Assembly (NCBI RefSeq): GCF_002261345.1
Contig: NZ_NEVT01000003.1
Location: forward strand, 620,001-684,000
Length of the DNA: 64,000 nt
DNA from: Bordetella genomosp. 2
Lineage (GTDB): Bacteria; Pseudomonadota; Gammaproteobacteria; Burkholderiales; Burkholderiaceae_B
Direction of reading: 5' to 3'
Shown: piece by piece, positions 27,688 to 37,292 of the stretch
How the letters are laid out: each line of letters begins with the position of its first letter
How positions within the stretch are numbered: position 1 is the first letter of the stretch
Translations under genes and position numbers: made by a program
Notes under the pieces: generated by a model
What the model saw: only the letters and a program-made list of their open reading frames with translations
Databases searched by the model: none
What the model was told of the DNA's origin: nothing

Positions 27688-28380
27688 GTGTTGCCCGATC
27701 ATCCGATTTTCGCGCGCTGGCCGGCGCGGCATCCCGACCGGCTCCAGCTATTTTCCCTGCCTACGCCCAACGGCGTGAAGGTCGGCATCATGCTGGAGGA
27801 AACAGGCCTGGCCTATGAGGCGCACCGCATCGACATTGCGGCGAACGAGAGCCATGAGCCGGCGTTTCTCGCGCTCAATCCCAACGGCAAGATTCCGGCG
27901 ATCTACGATCCCCACGGGCCGGGTGGCCGGCCGCTGGCCTTGTTCGAGTCCGGCGCGATCCTGATCTACCTCGCCGACAAGACGGGGCAGTTGCTCTCCA
28001 CCGATCCGGCCGCGCGCTACGAGACGATCCAGTGGCTGATGTGGCAAATGGGCGGCGTCGGGCCGATGTTCGGCCAGGTCGGATTCTTCAACAAGTTCGC
28101 CGGCAAGGAGTATGCAGACAAGCGGCCCCTGGAGCGATATGCGAAAGAATCGGCGCGGCTGCTCGGCGTGCTCGACGCCCGGCTGGCGGGCCGGGACTGG
28201 GTGATGGGCGACGGCTACAGCATCGCCGATATCTCGTTGCTGGGCTGGGTGCGCAACCTGATCGGCTTCTATGAAGCGCGGGAGATTGTCAGCTTCGACC
28301 GCTATGGGCATGTCCGGCGCTGGCTCGAGCAAGGCCTCGCGCGTCCGGGAGTGCAGCGTGGGCTGAAGGCGGCGGCTTAG
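27688..28380 (+). CDS. Glutathione S-transferase family protein (YghU/YfcG-like)
   Basis: This is a 230-residue GST. The thioredoxin domain begins RLQLFSLPTPNGVKVGIMLEETGLAYE and has the NPNGKIPAI cis-Pro strand and FESGAILIYLADKT. The helical domain contains MGDGYSIADISLLGWVRN. The TPNG start resembles the E. coli YfcG/YghU proteins, which bind two glutathiones or reduce disulfides. GTG 27688 follows CCAGGAG. Another GST of this type is at 15613-16332. Confidence 0.88.
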   Translation: MLPDHPIFARWPARHPDRLQLFSLPTPNGVKVGIMLEETGLAYEAHRIDIAANESHEPAFLALNPNGKIPAIYDPHGPGGRPLALFESGAILIYLADKTGQLLSTDPAARYETIQWLMWQMGGVGPMFGQVGFFNKFAGKEYADKRPLERYAKESARLLGVLDARLAGRDWVMGDGYSIADISLLGWVRNLIGFYEAREIVSFDRYGHVRRWLEQGLARPGVQRGLKAAA

Positions 28381-28440
28381 GGCCGGGCCGGCCGCTGCCC
28401 AACTGCGATACGATCTGGAAGCACTCGAGCGCGCGTTCAT

Positions 28441-29398
28441 ATGTCCGAAGTCGACTGGCTGAGCCATCTTCTGAAAATCATCACCGTCACGGGGCGGCTG
28501 GAAGTCCGCTGCGTCTACGGTGCGCCATGGCGCGTGGCCTGGCCCCGATCCGAGGCGCACGAGATCCCGTATCACATCGTGCTCAAGGGCCGGGCCATCA
28601 TCGAACACCCAGATACCAGGACAGCCCGGGAACTCACGGACGGCGACATTGTGCTGCTGCCCAGCGGCTCGGCGCACGTGCTGCACGATGGCAGCGGGCA
28701 ACCGCCGGGGCGGGTCCACGACCGCCAGGGCGCCTGGGGATGGATGCTCAAGGAAAATGACGGGCAGGGCGAGCGCCTGGACATGTTGTGCGGGCGCTTT
28801 TTCATCGAGCCGCCGCATGACCGGCTGATTCGCGACTATCTGCCCCCCAACCTGGTGGTGAAGGCGATGGACGGCGATGGCGGACAAGCCGCCGGGTCCG
28901 CCTCGAATCACCTCGCCAGCCTGGTAGGACTGATGCGGGCGGAATCGGCCAGCGGCCGGCTGGGGGGGATACGCCATGCTCAATGCGCTCACCTCGGCGT
29001 TATTCGCCCTGGTGCTCCGCGCGGCCAGCGAATCCGGGCAGGCCCCGGCGGGCTTATTGGCGCTGGCGGGCCATTCGCGCCTTGCCCCGGCTATTTCGGC
29101 CATGCTCGCCGATCCGGCGCGGCCCTGGAGCCTGCCCGAGCTGGCCGGCTTGTGCAGTATGTCGCGCGCCACCTTCATGCGGCACTTCCAGGACAAGCTG
29201 GGGCGCTCGGCCATCGAGCTGCTCACCGATATCCGGATGAGCCTGGCCGCCAACGCGCTGAAGCAGCCGGGGCGGACCACCGAGGCCGTGGCCGAGTCGG
29301 TCGGGTATCAATCCGTGGCGGCATTCCGCCGGGTGTTCGCCGACAGGATGGGCATGACGCCGGGGCAATGGCGCCGGCTGCCGGGCGACGCGCAATAA
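28441..29398 (+). pseudogene. AraC family regulator with cupin sensor, frameshifted at a 7-G tract
   Basis: Residues 1-170 (28441 to about 28962) give an intact AraC cupin-binding domain, with EIPYHIVLKGRAIIEHP and GDIVLLPSGSAHVLHDG. The reading frame then shifts at GGGGGGG (28962-28968). The second half continues in another frame from 28976 to 29398, with both AraC helix-turn-helix motifs (WSLPELAGLCSMSRATFMRHF and TTEAVAESVGYQSVAAFRRVF). Removing one G would restore LGGYAMLNAL across the joint. The family normally has about 320 residues, as the repaired product would. It probably regulates the upstream operon. Confidence 0.85.
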
Positions 29399-29415
29399 CA
29401 CGCCAGGCCCAGCAA

Positions 29416-29454
29416 GAAAAAGCCCCGTAATTCGGTGAATTTACGGGGCTTTCG
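29416..29454. terminator. Bidirectional terminator between the araC-like gene and tRNA-Ser
   Basis: AAAGCCCCGTAA and TTACGGGGCTTT form a long stem, extended inward by ATTC/GAAT. The minus strand continues into five T residues, so it ends the tRNA-Ser(CGA) transcript. It can also end the araC-like gene on the plus strand. Confidence 0.85.
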
Positions 29455-29482
29455 TATTGGTCAGGGCTTGCCTGGGCAAAAA

Positions 29483-29574
<92 letters not shown>

Positions 29575-29923
29575 GGTGTCCGCTTTCCTTGCCGGATGAA
29601 TGCAATCCGGCGGGTACGCTGCCCGCGGCGCAGGGCGCCGTGGTCGTCTGGCAAACGTACGGACCTTCGTCTCCGAAAAAACGAAGACCGCAACTATATC
29701 AGAAAAAATCCTGGCCTGTCTCGGCCACGGGCAGGGCAGCCGGCAGCGCATGCCGGCCCGCACGCCCAACCCCGGCCTGGACGCTCAGCGAACCTCCAAC
29801 CTCCGCCTCACAAGACGTCAAGCCACCCACTCCACCGCCCGCCCCTTGTAACGCGCGCGGCGGCTACACTTGAGCCCGGCCTTCGATCCCGGGCGCGGCC
29901 CGATTCCACACAGGAGAATTCGC
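29575..29923. other. 349-base intergenic region
   Basis: This separates tRNA-Ser (minus) from the 3-hydroxybutyrate dehydrogenase gene (plus), so both promoters should be here. An AT-rich patch at about 29676-29710 contains TATAGT on the minus strand, a possible tRNA -10 element without a clear -35. No gene is apparent. Confidence 0.35.
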
Positions 29924-30706
29924 ATGCTCAAAGGAAAAGTCGCAGTCGTCACTGGCTCCACCAGCGGTATCGGCCTGGGCATCGCCACCGCGTTCGCCCA
30001 GCAGGGCGCCGACATCGTCTTGAACGGCTTCGGCGATGCCGCCGAGATCGAGAAAGTGCGGGCCGGCCTGGCCGGCGAGCATGGCGTGCGGGTGCTATAC
30101 GACGGCGCCGATCTGTCGCGCGGCGAGGCCGTGCGGCAACTGGTCGCCAACACCGTGCAGTCGCTGGGCCGCATCGACATCCTGGTCAACAACGCCGGCA
30201 TCCAGCACACCGCGCTGATCGAGGACTTCCCGGTCGAGAAATGGGACGCCATCCTGGCGCTCAACCTCTCGGCGGTGTTCCACGGCTCGGCCGCCGCGCT
30301 GCCGCACATGAAAAAGCAGGGCTGGGGCCGCATCATCAACATCGCCTCGGCGCACGGCCTGGTGGGCTCGGCCAGCAAATCGGCCTACGTGGCGGCCAAG
30401 CATGGCGTGGTCGGGCTGACCAAGGTCACCGCGCTCGAAACCGCCGGCACCGGCGTCACCGCCAACGCCATCTGCCCGGGCTGGGTGCGCACCGCCCTGG
30501 TCGAAAAGCAGATCAGCGCCCTGGCCCAGCAACAGCAGGTCGACCAGGAAGCCGCTGCCCGCGAGCTGCTCAGCGAGAAGCAGCCGTCGCTGCAATTCGT
30601 GACCCCCGAACAACTGGGCGGCACGGCCGTGTTCCTGGCCTCGGACGCCGCGGCCCAGATCACCGGCACCACGATCTCCGTCGACGGCGGCTGGACGGCG
30701 CGCTGA
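29924..30706 (+). CDS. 3-hydroxybutyrate dehydrogenase (SDR family)
   Basis: This is a 260-residue short-chain dehydrogenase. It has the NAD-binding GSTSGIGLGIA at about residues 12-22, NNAGIQH, catalytic Ser in INIASAHGLVGS, and Tyr/Lys in SAYVAAKHG. The C-terminus FLASDAAAQITGTTISVDGGW is standard. The NNAGIQHTALIEDFP and ELLSEKQPSLQFVTPEQLG segments are typical of D-beta-hydroxybutyrate dehydrogenases, which oxidise the PHB breakdown product to acetoacetate. AGGAG precedes the ATG at 29924. Confidence 0.92.
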   Translation: MLKGKVAVVTGSTSGIGLGIATAFAQQGADIVLNGFGDAAEIEKVRAGLAGEHGVRVLYDGADLSRGEAVRQLVANTVQSLGRIDILVNNAGIQHTALIEDFPVEKWDAILALNLSAVFHGSAAALPHMKKQGWGRIINIASAHGLVGSASKSAYVAAKHGVVGLTKVTALETAGTGVTANAICPGWVRTALVEKQISALAQQQQVDQEAAARELLSEKQPSLQFVTPEQLGGTAVFLASDAAAQITGTTISVDGGWTAR

Positions 30707-30745
30707 TCCCGCACTGACGCACAGAAAACCAAGGAACCCCGCAAC

Positions 30746-31516
30746 ATGCTGTTTTTGCTTTCCCCCGCCAAGAAACTGGATTACGACACGCCGGTGCACA
30801 TCGAGCACCATACCCAGCCGCTCTTCGTGGACCAGGCCGCCGCCCTGATCAAGGTGCTCAAGACTTTGTCGGCGTCCGACGTGGCCGAGCTGATGAGCCT
30901 GAGCCCGGCCCTGGCCGAGCTCAACGTGGGGCGCTATGCCGCCTGGTCGCGCAAGTTCACCCAGCACAATGCCCGCCAGGCCGTGCTGGCGTTCAACGGC
31001 GACGTCTACGAAGGCCTGCAGGCCGGCACCCTGTCGGCCGCGCGGCTGGACTGGGCGCAGGAACACGTCGCCATCCTGAGCGGCCTGTACGGCGTGCTGC
31101 GGCCGCTCGATCTGATGCAGCCGTACCGCCTGGAAATGGGCACGCGCCTGGCCACCGCCAAGGGCAAGAACCTGTATGAATACTGGGGCAGCACCATTGC
31201 CGACCACCTCAACGAGCGGCTGGCCGGCAAGAAATCGCCCATCGTGGTCAACCTGGCCTCGGAAGAGTATTTCAAGGCGGTCGATCTCAAGGTGCTGAAG
31301 GCCCGCGTGGTGCAGTGCGTGTTCCAGGACTGGAAGAACGGCACCTGGAAGGTGATCAGCTTCCACGCCAAGCGCGCGCGCGGGCTGATGGCCCGCTATG
31401 CCATCGAGCACAAGGTTGCCAAGCCCGAGGGCTTGCAGGGCTTCGACAGCGAGGGCTACGCCTACGACGCCGCGGCATCGACGGCGGACAAGCTGGTGTT
31501 CCGCCGCAAGGCCTGA
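30746..31516 (+). CDS. yaaA: Peroxide stress protein YaaA
   Basis: This is a 256-residue member of the UPF0246/YaaA family, with the family opening MLFLLSPAKKLDYDTP, the central YGVLRPLDLMQPYRLEMGT and the end segment SFHAKRARGLMARY. In E. coli YaaA lowers free iron during peroxide stress and binds DNA through a helix-hairpin-helix. It follows the dehydrogenase after 39 bases and precedes an MFS gene, possibly in one transcript. Confidence 0.95.
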   Translation: MLFLLSPAKKLDYDTPVHIEHHTQPLFVDQAAALIKVLKTLSASDVAELMSLSPALAELNVGRYAAWSRKFTQHNARQAVLAFNGDVYEGLQAGTLSAARLDWAQEHVAILSGLYGVLRPLDLMQPYRLEMGTRLATAKGKNLYEYWGSTIADHLNERLAGKKSPIVVNLASEEYFKAVDLKVLKARVVQCVFQDWKNGTWKVISFHAKRARGLMARYAIEHKVAKPEGLQGFDSEGYAYDAAASTADKLVFRRKA

Positions 31517-31529
31517 CCATCCGCCAACC

Positions 31530-32765
31530 ATGTCCGCCGGCCTGCGCGTCTTCCTGTTCTTTTCGCTGGGATACCTGGTCTCGTACCTGTTCCGCGGTGT
31601 CAACATCGGCTTCGGTCCGTACCTGACCCAGGAGCTGAACCTGTCGGCCGCCGACCTGGGCACGCTGACCAGCCTGTACTTCCTGGGCTTTGCGCTGATG
31701 CAGATCCCGGCCGGGCTGTTCCTCGACACCTGGGGGCCGCGGCGCGTCAACGCGCTGATGCTGGTGGTCGCCGCGGCGGGCACGCTGGTGTATGGCCTGT
31801 CGGACTCGCTGGCGGGCCTGATGGCGGGACGCCTGCTGATCGGCGCCGGCGTCTGCGTGTGCCTGGGGGCGGCCTTCCAGGCCCTGGCGCAGACCTTCCC
31901 GCTGGCGCGCCTGCCCATGGTCAACGGGCTGGTCATGGCCGTCGGCGGGCTGGGCGGCGTGCTGGTCGGCTCGCCCCTGTCGTGGCTGCTGGGGCGCACG
32001 TCATGGCAGGCCGTCAGCATCGGCCTGGCGTTCTTCACGCTGGCTGTCTCGGCGCTGCTCTGGTTCGGCGCGCCGCGCGAGGCGGCCCGCCATCGCCATC
32101 CGCCCGGCCTGGGCGAGCAATGGCGCGGCACCTGCGCCTTGTTGCGCGACAGCCGCTATTGGCGGCTGGTCTCGCTGCCCGTCATGACCGGCGGGGCGTT
32201 CTACGGCGTGCAGTCGCTATGGGTGCGCCCCTACCTGATCGAGGTCAACGGCTTCGACGCCGCGCACGCCGCCGCGCTGGTGTCGCTGTTGGGCTTCGCC
32301 ATGATGGCCGGCAACGTGGGCCTGGGCGCCATGGCCCGCCGCATGGAGCGGCTCGGCCTGGGGCTGTACGGCTTCGGCGGCCTCTGCATGCTGCTGTTCC
32401 TGGCCACGCAGGCGCTGATCATGGCGCGCGCGCCCATCGCGCCGGAAGTGCTGTGGGCCTGCTACGGCGCGTTCGGCTCGGCCAACATCCTGGTGTACGC
32501 GCTGCTGGCCGGCGAGTTTCCCCCGGAACTGCTGGGGCGCGTCGCCTCCACCACCAACTTGCTGATGTTCCTGACCATCTTCCTGTGCCAGGTCGGCATC
32601 GGCTGGATCGTCGACCTCTGGCCCCGGCAGGGCGGGGCGTATCCGCCCGCGGCGCATCTTGCCGCCTGGGGCGTGGTGCTGGCCCTGCAAGTGGCGGCGG
32701 CGGCCTGGTACTTCTGGCCGAAGCGCCGGCGCAATACGATGGTGTCGGACACCGGGGGCGCCTGA
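31530..32765 (+). CDS. MFS transporter
   Basis: This 411-residue major facilitator protein has 12 predicted membrane segments. The loop motif between helices 2 and 3 is seen as GLFLDTWGPRRVNAL. Helix 1 carries SYLFRGVNIGFGPYL, a pattern of the NarK/UhpT-like uncharacterised group. It begins 13 bases after the yaaA stop. The substrate is unknown. The last codons run through a copy of a GGTGTC-type repeat (32741-32753), which encodes the VSDTG tail. Confidence 0.9.
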   Translation: MSAGLRVFLFFSLGYLVSYLFRGVNIGFGPYLTQELNLSAADLGTLTSLYFLGFALMQIPAGLFLDTWGPRRVNALMLVVAAAGTLVYGLSDSLAGLMAGRLLIGAGVCVCLGAAFQALAQTFPLARLPMVNGLVMAVGGLGGVLVGSPLSWLLGRTSWQAVSIGLAFFTLAVSALLWFGAPREAARHRHPPGLGEQWRGTCALLRDSRYWRLVSLPVMTGGAFYGVQSLWVRPYLIEVNGFDAAHAAALVSLLGFAMMAGNVGLGAMARRMERLGLGLYGFGGLCMLLFLATQALIMARAPIAPEVLWACYGAFGSANILVYALLAGEFPPELLGRVASTTNLLMFLTIFLCQVGIGWIVDLWPRQGGAYPPAAHLAAWGVVLALQVAAAAWYFWPKRRRNTMVSDTGGA

Positions 32766-32851
32766 AAAGGGTGCCAGACACCCCTGGGGGTATCTGGCAC
32801 CTGCGGCGAGCTCGACCGTTGGTGTCCCGCATCAAAAAGGTGTCCGACACC
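32741..32851. repeat. Cluster of GGTGTC-type palindromic repeat units
   Basis: This cluster includes GGTGTCGGACACC (32741-32753), a 32-base unit beginning GGTGCCAGACACC and ending TCTGGCACC (32770-32801), and GGTGTCCGACACC (32839-32851). Each can fold into a hairpin. The 32-base unit shares its plan with the units at 38881-38970. It fills the gap between convergent mfs and FUSC genes and could work as a transcription end or an RNA stability element. Confidence 0.75.
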
Positions 32852-32897
32852 TGCGATACCTGCGGGGCGGCCCCTGGTGTTCCGCAGCGGCCCCCGC

Positions 32898-35117
32898 TCA
32901 GGCCGCCGCCACGGCCGGGCGGCCGCGCGGCGGGTCGGCGACCGCCGTCATCTCCTGGCGGATCTGCGTCGCGGCGCGCAGCATCTGCTTCAACGGATAG
33001 GCCAGCGCGGCCAGTTCGCCGCCGGTGTCGAACTGGCTGGGCAGCTCGTCCGGCGCCGGCCGGCTCTCGTCCAGCAGGTCGGCCATGCCGGCGAATGCCT
33101 GCTGCATCGACTCGGGCGGCTGCTTCAGGCCGGCCAGCAAGGGGATCGCCGCGGTAATCTGCGAGGCCATGATGTGATTCTGGATCAGCAGGTTGTTGAA
33201 CTCCGGCACATTGGCCTGGTGCGAGCGCGGTTCGCTCATCATCCGGTAGAACGCCTCGGCGAAATTGCTGAAGGCGATATGCACGTTCTTGCGCGCCAGC
33301 CGCCAGGCGATGTCGGCGTCCGCCACCGACAGGGTATCGGCCGACGCCTGGGCCTCGAGCGACTGGGCCCGCACCGCCTCGGCGTAGCGCAGGCCGGTGC
33401 GCAGGTACTCGCGGTTGGCGTTGACGGCGGCGCGCGCCAGCGACTTCATGTAGCGGGCTTCCCACCATGGCAGCACATAGCTGCACACCAGCGCGATGGC
33501 GCAGCCCAGCGCGGTATCGAGGGCGCGCTCGCCGATCACTTCCATCGACACGGTGCCCGGCGCCACGAAGTGGAACACCATCACCACGAACAGCGTATTG
33601 AAGATCGCACTGGCCATGTAATTGAGCTGGACCAGGCTGTTGCCCATGATGCACGCCACCAGCAGCACGGTGAACAGCGCCGCCGGGCGCTGCGTGAAGT
33701 GGAACAGCAGCAGCGCCAGCAGGCAGCCGATCAGCGTGCCCGTCAGGCGCCAGCCGTTGCGCTGGCGGGTCAGGGCGAAACCGGGCTTCATGATGATGAT
33801 GATGGTCAGCAGCACCCAGTAGCTGTGCGCGGTGGCGAATTGCGCCCCCATGAACTGGCCGGTCACGCCCAGGGCGATGGCGGCGGCCAGCGCCACGCGC
33901 ATCGCGTAGCGGAAGTAGGGCGAGTCCAGCCGCAGGTTGCTGGTCAGCATGCCCAGGCGCAGTTCCTGGCGCGACATGAAGCGGGTCAGCGATTTGTCGA
34001 TGCGCAGTTCGCTGGTGGGCTGCGCATCCGGCCGGGCCGCGGTGTGGTCGGCCAGCTTGCCGACGATGCGCGCGGCGTTGCGCAGCCGCCGCAACACCTG
34101 CACGATCAGCGCGAGCATCTCCGGCTCGCGCTCGCCCATGCCGTCGCGCTTGAACTGCTCGATCTCGTACTCGATGGCGCGCAGCTCCGCCTTGGTGCTG
34201 CTGCGGTACTGCACGTGGCGCCCGCGCGAGACATCCAGCGCGATCCGGTTGAGCTCCAGCGCCATCTTGGTCAGCGCGTCGCGCATGAACATCAGACAGT
34301 CGTGGCCCGCCAGCGCCCGCCGCAGCGAGGCATAGTCGGTGTGGGTCGCCACCAGCGTGTCCAGCAGCTGCAGCATGTCCACGAACATGTTCCACAGCAT
34401 GACGCGTTCGCGGTCGCGGTAGCCGTGCCCGCGCGGCAGGGTGCGCAGCACGATATCGCGCGCGGCCTGGTGGCGTTCGGTCATGATCGATTGCGACTGG
34501 ATCAGCGCCCGGTAGGTGTCGTCCAGGTCGGTGGTCTCGTCGTAGAAGCGGCTGCGGGCCGCCATGTAGTCGGCGGTGGCGAACAGTGCCACCGACATCG
34601 CCTGGCGTTCCTCGCGCAGCCAGAAGATGCGGCTGAATCCCAGGCTGAAGGCCAGGTAGAACAATGCGCCGCCCAGCGTGGCGGCCGAGTGCGCCAGCAC
34701 CTGGCTGGGCGCCAGCGGCGAGTGCATGGTCAGGGTCATGATCAGCAGCCCGGCGAAGCCGATCAGGCCGCCGCGCTTGCCGAACACCGAGAACATCGGG
34801 AACAGGAAGCACTGGCCGATCACCGCCAGCCACAGCAGTACGGGGTAGGTGGACGCCGCGCCGGTGATGGTGACCGTGGTGGTGGCCAGGAGCGCCCCGC
34901 CCAGCATCTCGTTGGTGCGGTGCCGCTGCGGCCCGCCCGGCTGGTCGATGATGGCCAGGCATTGCGCCCCGAACGTGGCCACCAGGCCGAAGCCGTATTC
35001 GCCGAACAGCCCGCCCAGCACCAGCACTGGCAGCAGCATGCCCACGCCTTGCCGCACGCCGCCGAAGAAGTAGTGGCTATAGAGAAAACGCGGAATGCTG
35101 GCGATGCGCAAATCCAT
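32898..35117 (-). CDS. FUSC/YccS family inner-membrane protein
   Basis: This 739-residue protein has two membrane blocks (about residues 20-160 and 385-545), each followed by a soluble helical region. The second block has TAHSYWVLLTIIIIMKPGFALTRQRNGWRLTGTLIG, the FUSC-like signature of YccS/YhfK and aromatic-acid exporter (AaeB) proteins. Such proteins are thought to export aromatic acids or to work on the envelope. The function here is unproven. The start at 35117 is the first ATG before the membrane block; the upstream open frame is just lack of stops. Confidence 0.88.
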   Translation of the reverse strand: MDLRIASIPRFLYSHYFFGGVRQGVGMLLPVLVLGGLFGEYGFGLVATFGAQCLAIIDQPGGPQRHRTNEMLGGALLATTTVTITGAASTYPVLLWLAVIGQCFLFPMFSVFGKRGGLIGFAGLLIMTLTMHSPLAPSQVLAHSAATLGGALFYLAFSLGFSRIFWLREERQAMSVALFATADYMAARSRFYDETTDLDDTYRALIQSQSIMTERHQAARDIVLRTLPRGHGYRDRERVMLWNMFVDMLQLLDTLVATHTDYASLRRALAGHDCLMFMRDALTKMALELNRIALDVSRGRHVQYRSSTKAELRAIEYEIEQFKRDGMGEREPEMLALIVQVLRRLRNAARIVGKLADHTAARPDAQPTSELRIDKSLTRFMSRQELRLGMLTSNLRLDSPYFRYAMRVALAAAIALGVTGQFMGAQFATAHSYWVLLTIIIIMKPGFALTRQRNGWRLTGTLIGCLLALLLFHFTQRPAALFTVLLVACIMGNSLVQLNYMASAIFNTLFVVMVFHFVAPGTVSMEVIGERALDTALGCAIALVCSYVLPWWEARYMKSLARAAVNANREYLRTGLRYAEAVRAQSLEAQASADTLSVADADIAWRLARKNVHIAFSNFAEAFYRMMSEPRSHQANVPEFNNLLIQNHIMASQITAAIPLLAGLKQPPESMQQAFAGMADLLDESRPAPDELPSQFDTGGELAALAYPLKQMLRAATQIRQEMTAVADPPRGRPAVAAA

Positions 35118-35565
35118 GGAAGGGGCGGCTTTTGAAGGGCGACCGGCCAAGTATAGAAAGATGCGCGGGTTTTGGGGGCCGGATCGGCGGCGGCGAGCGA
35201 TTTGCTCCCGATGCCGCAACGCGGTAAATTTGCTGCCTTGCGCCGGCCTGCCTATCCGATGCCGGCGTCCAGGCAAGCGTGCCGCCCGGGCTACATTCCG
35301 GGTGCTGCGCCCCAGCAATACTGCCGTTGGCCGCGCCACAAGCGTGTGTTGCCAAGGCTTCCATTTCGACCTCCAGCGTCCCCCAGGGGCGTTTGCGCTG
35401 CGTTCCCGACGAACGCGTGCCGGGTCGGCAAGGTGTCCGGGTGGCGTGGCTCCGTGAGTCACAAAGCGCCGGGTCATGTTGTCGGTACCGGTCCGGGTTC
35501 AGTTGCCGTCGTATCCGGGCGAGCAACGGTCAGGAAAACAGGGCCGGTACTGAAAGGAATACAAC
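35118..35565. other. 448-base intergenic region upstream of ilvI
   Basis: This lies between divergent FUSC and ilvI genes and should carry the ilv promoter and leader. I looked for a leader peptide rich in Leu, Ile and Val codons followed by a terminator hairpin and did not find a convincing one. No gene is supported here. AAAGGA just before 35566 is the ilvI ribosome-binding site. Confidence 0.45.
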
Positions 35566-37281
35566 ATGGAAACCATAGGCGCCGATATCGTCGTGCGCTG
35601 CCTGGCCGATGAGGGCGTCGAGCACGTCTTCGGCTACCCTGGCGGCGCGGTGCTGTACATCTACGACGCGATTTTCAAGCAAGACAAGTTCCAGCACATC
35701 CTGGTGCGCCACGAGCAGGCTGCCGTGCACGCGGCCGACGCCTATTCGCGCGCGTCGCAGAAGGTGGGCGTGTGCATCGTCACCAGCGGTCCGGGCGTCA
35801 CCAATGCCGTCACCGGCATCGCCACCGCCTACATGGACTCGATCCCGCTGGTCATCATCAGCGGCCAGGTGCCGACCGCGGCCATCGGCGAAGACGCGTT
35901 CCAGGAATGCGACACGGTCGGCATCACCCGGCCGTGCGTCAAGCACAACTTCCTGGTGCGCGACGTCAAGGACCTGGCCGAGACCATGCGGCGGGCCTTC
36001 TACATCGCCCGCACCGGCCGTCCCGGCCCGGTGCTGGTCGACATCCCCAAGGATGTCAGCCTGGCGCCCTGCAAGTACGTGCCGCCCAAGGGCGAGATCG
36101 CCATGCGCTCGTACGCGCCGGTCAACAAAGGCCACCAGGGGCAGATCAAGAAAGCCGTGCAGATGCTGCTGGCCGCCGAGCGCCCGATGATCTACGCCGG
36201 CGGCGGGGTCATCCTGTCCGACGCCGCCGCCGAACTGCGCCGCGTGGTCGAGCAGCTCGGCGCGCCCTGCACCAACACCCTGATGGGGCTGGGCGGGCTG
36301 GCCGGCACCAGCCGCCAGTTCGTCGGCATGCCCGGCATGCACGGCACCTACGAGGCCAACATGGCCATGCAGCACTGCGACGTGCTGCTGGCGGTGGGCG
36401 CGCGCTTCGACGACCGCGTCATCGGCAACCCGCGCCACTTCGCGCAGAACGCGCGCAAGATCATCCACATCGACATCGACCCGTCGTCCATCTCCAAGCG
36501 CGTGCGGGTCGACGTGCCGATCGTCGGCAACGTCAAGGACGTCCTGGCCGATCTCAGCGCGCAATACGACATCGCCCGCGCCGACGCCAAGCCGGCGCCG
36601 CTGGACAAATGGTGGCAGCAGATCGACGCCTGGCGCGCCAAGGAATGCCTGAAGTACGCCAATTCCGACGAGGTCATCAAGCCGCAGTACGTGGTGGAAA
36701 AGCTCTGGGAAGTGACCGGCGGCGACGCCTTCGTCACCTCCGACGTGGGCCAGCACCAGATGTGGGCGGCGCAGTACTACAAGTTCGACAAGCCGCGCCG
36801 CTGGATCAACTCCGGCGGCCTGGGCACCATGGGCGTGGGCCTGCCGTACGCCATGGGCGTGCAGATGGCCAATCCGGGCGCGGACATCGCCGTCATCACC
36901 GGCGAGGCGTCGATCCAGATGAACATCCAGGAACTGTCCACCTGCCACCAGTACCACCTGACGCCCAAGATCGTCTGCCTGAACAACCGGTTCCTCGGCA
37001 TGGTCCGGCAGTGGCAGCAGATCGATTACGGCTCGCGCTATTCCGAGTCGTACATGGATTCGCTGCCGGACTTCGTCAAGGTGGCCGAGGCCTACGGCCA
37101 CGTGGGCCTGCGCATCGAGCGCCCGGCCGACGTCGAGCCGGCGCTGCGCGAAGCATTCAAGAAGCACAAGGATCGCCTGGTCTTCCTGGACTTCATCACC
37201 GACCGCACCGAGAACGTGTGGCCCATGGTGAAGGCCGGCCGCGGGCTGACCGAGATGCTGCTCGGCTCTGAAGACCTGTAA
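35566..37281 (+). CDS. ilvI: Acetolactate synthase large (catalytic) subunit
   Basis: This is a 571-residue ThDP- and FAD-dependent enzyme for the first common step of valine, leucine and isoleucine synthesis. The catalytic Glu lies in RHEQAAVHAADAYSRAS (near residue 48). The ThDP/Mg motif spans GEASIQMNIQELSTCHQYHLTPKIVCLNN in the last third, where GDG is replaced by GEA. It starts METIGADIVVRCLADEGVEHVFGYPGG. The small-subunit gene follows after 11 bases. Confidence 0.96.
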   Translation: METIGADIVVRCLADEGVEHVFGYPGGAVLYIYDAIFKQDKFQHILVRHEQAAVHAADAYSRASQKVGVCIVTSGPGVTNAVTGIATAYMDSIPLVIISGQVPTAAIGEDAFQECDTVGITRPCVKHNFLVRDVKDLAETMRRAFYIARTGRPGPVLVDIPKDVSLAPCKYVPPKGEIAMRSYAPVNKGHQGQIKKAVQMLLAAERPMIYAGGGVILSDAAAELRRVVEQLGAPCTNTLMGLGGLAGTSRQFVGMPGMHGTYEANMAMQHCDVLLAVGARFDDRVIGNPRHFAQNARKIIHIDIDPSSISKRVRVDVPIVGNVKDVLADLSAQYDIARADAKPAPLDKWWQQIDAWRAKECLKYANSDEVIKPQYVVEKLWEVTGGDAFVTSDVGQHQMWAAQYYKFDKPRRWINSGGLGTMGVGLPYAMGVQMANPGADIAVITGEASIQMNIQELSTCHQYHLTPKIVCLNNRFLGMVRQWQQIDYGSRYSESYMDSLPDFVKVAEAYGHVGLRIERPADVEPALREAFKKHKDRLVFLDFITDRTENVWPMVKAGRGLTEMLLGSEDL

Positions 37282-37292
37282 GGAGGGCGATC

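Noticed and set aside
32877-35135. A 752-codon plus-strand frame opposite the FUSC-type gene
   Set aside because: The minus-strand FUSC protein is clearly real. The plus frame is rich in His, Gln, Arg and Gly in a way typical of antisense frames.
35118-35565. An ilv leader peptide with attenuator
   Set aside because: No short frame rich in branched-chain codons with a matching terminator hairpin could be seen.
36859-36975. Loss of the ThDP GDG motif in IlvI (GEA instead)
   Set aside because: The rest of the motif and the catalytic Glu are present, and GDG to GEA is seen in otherwise normal acetolactate synthases, so I did not treat it as a defect.
35530-37167. A 545-codon frame opposite ilvI
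   Set aside because: It is the mirror of a certain gene and has no recognisable domain.
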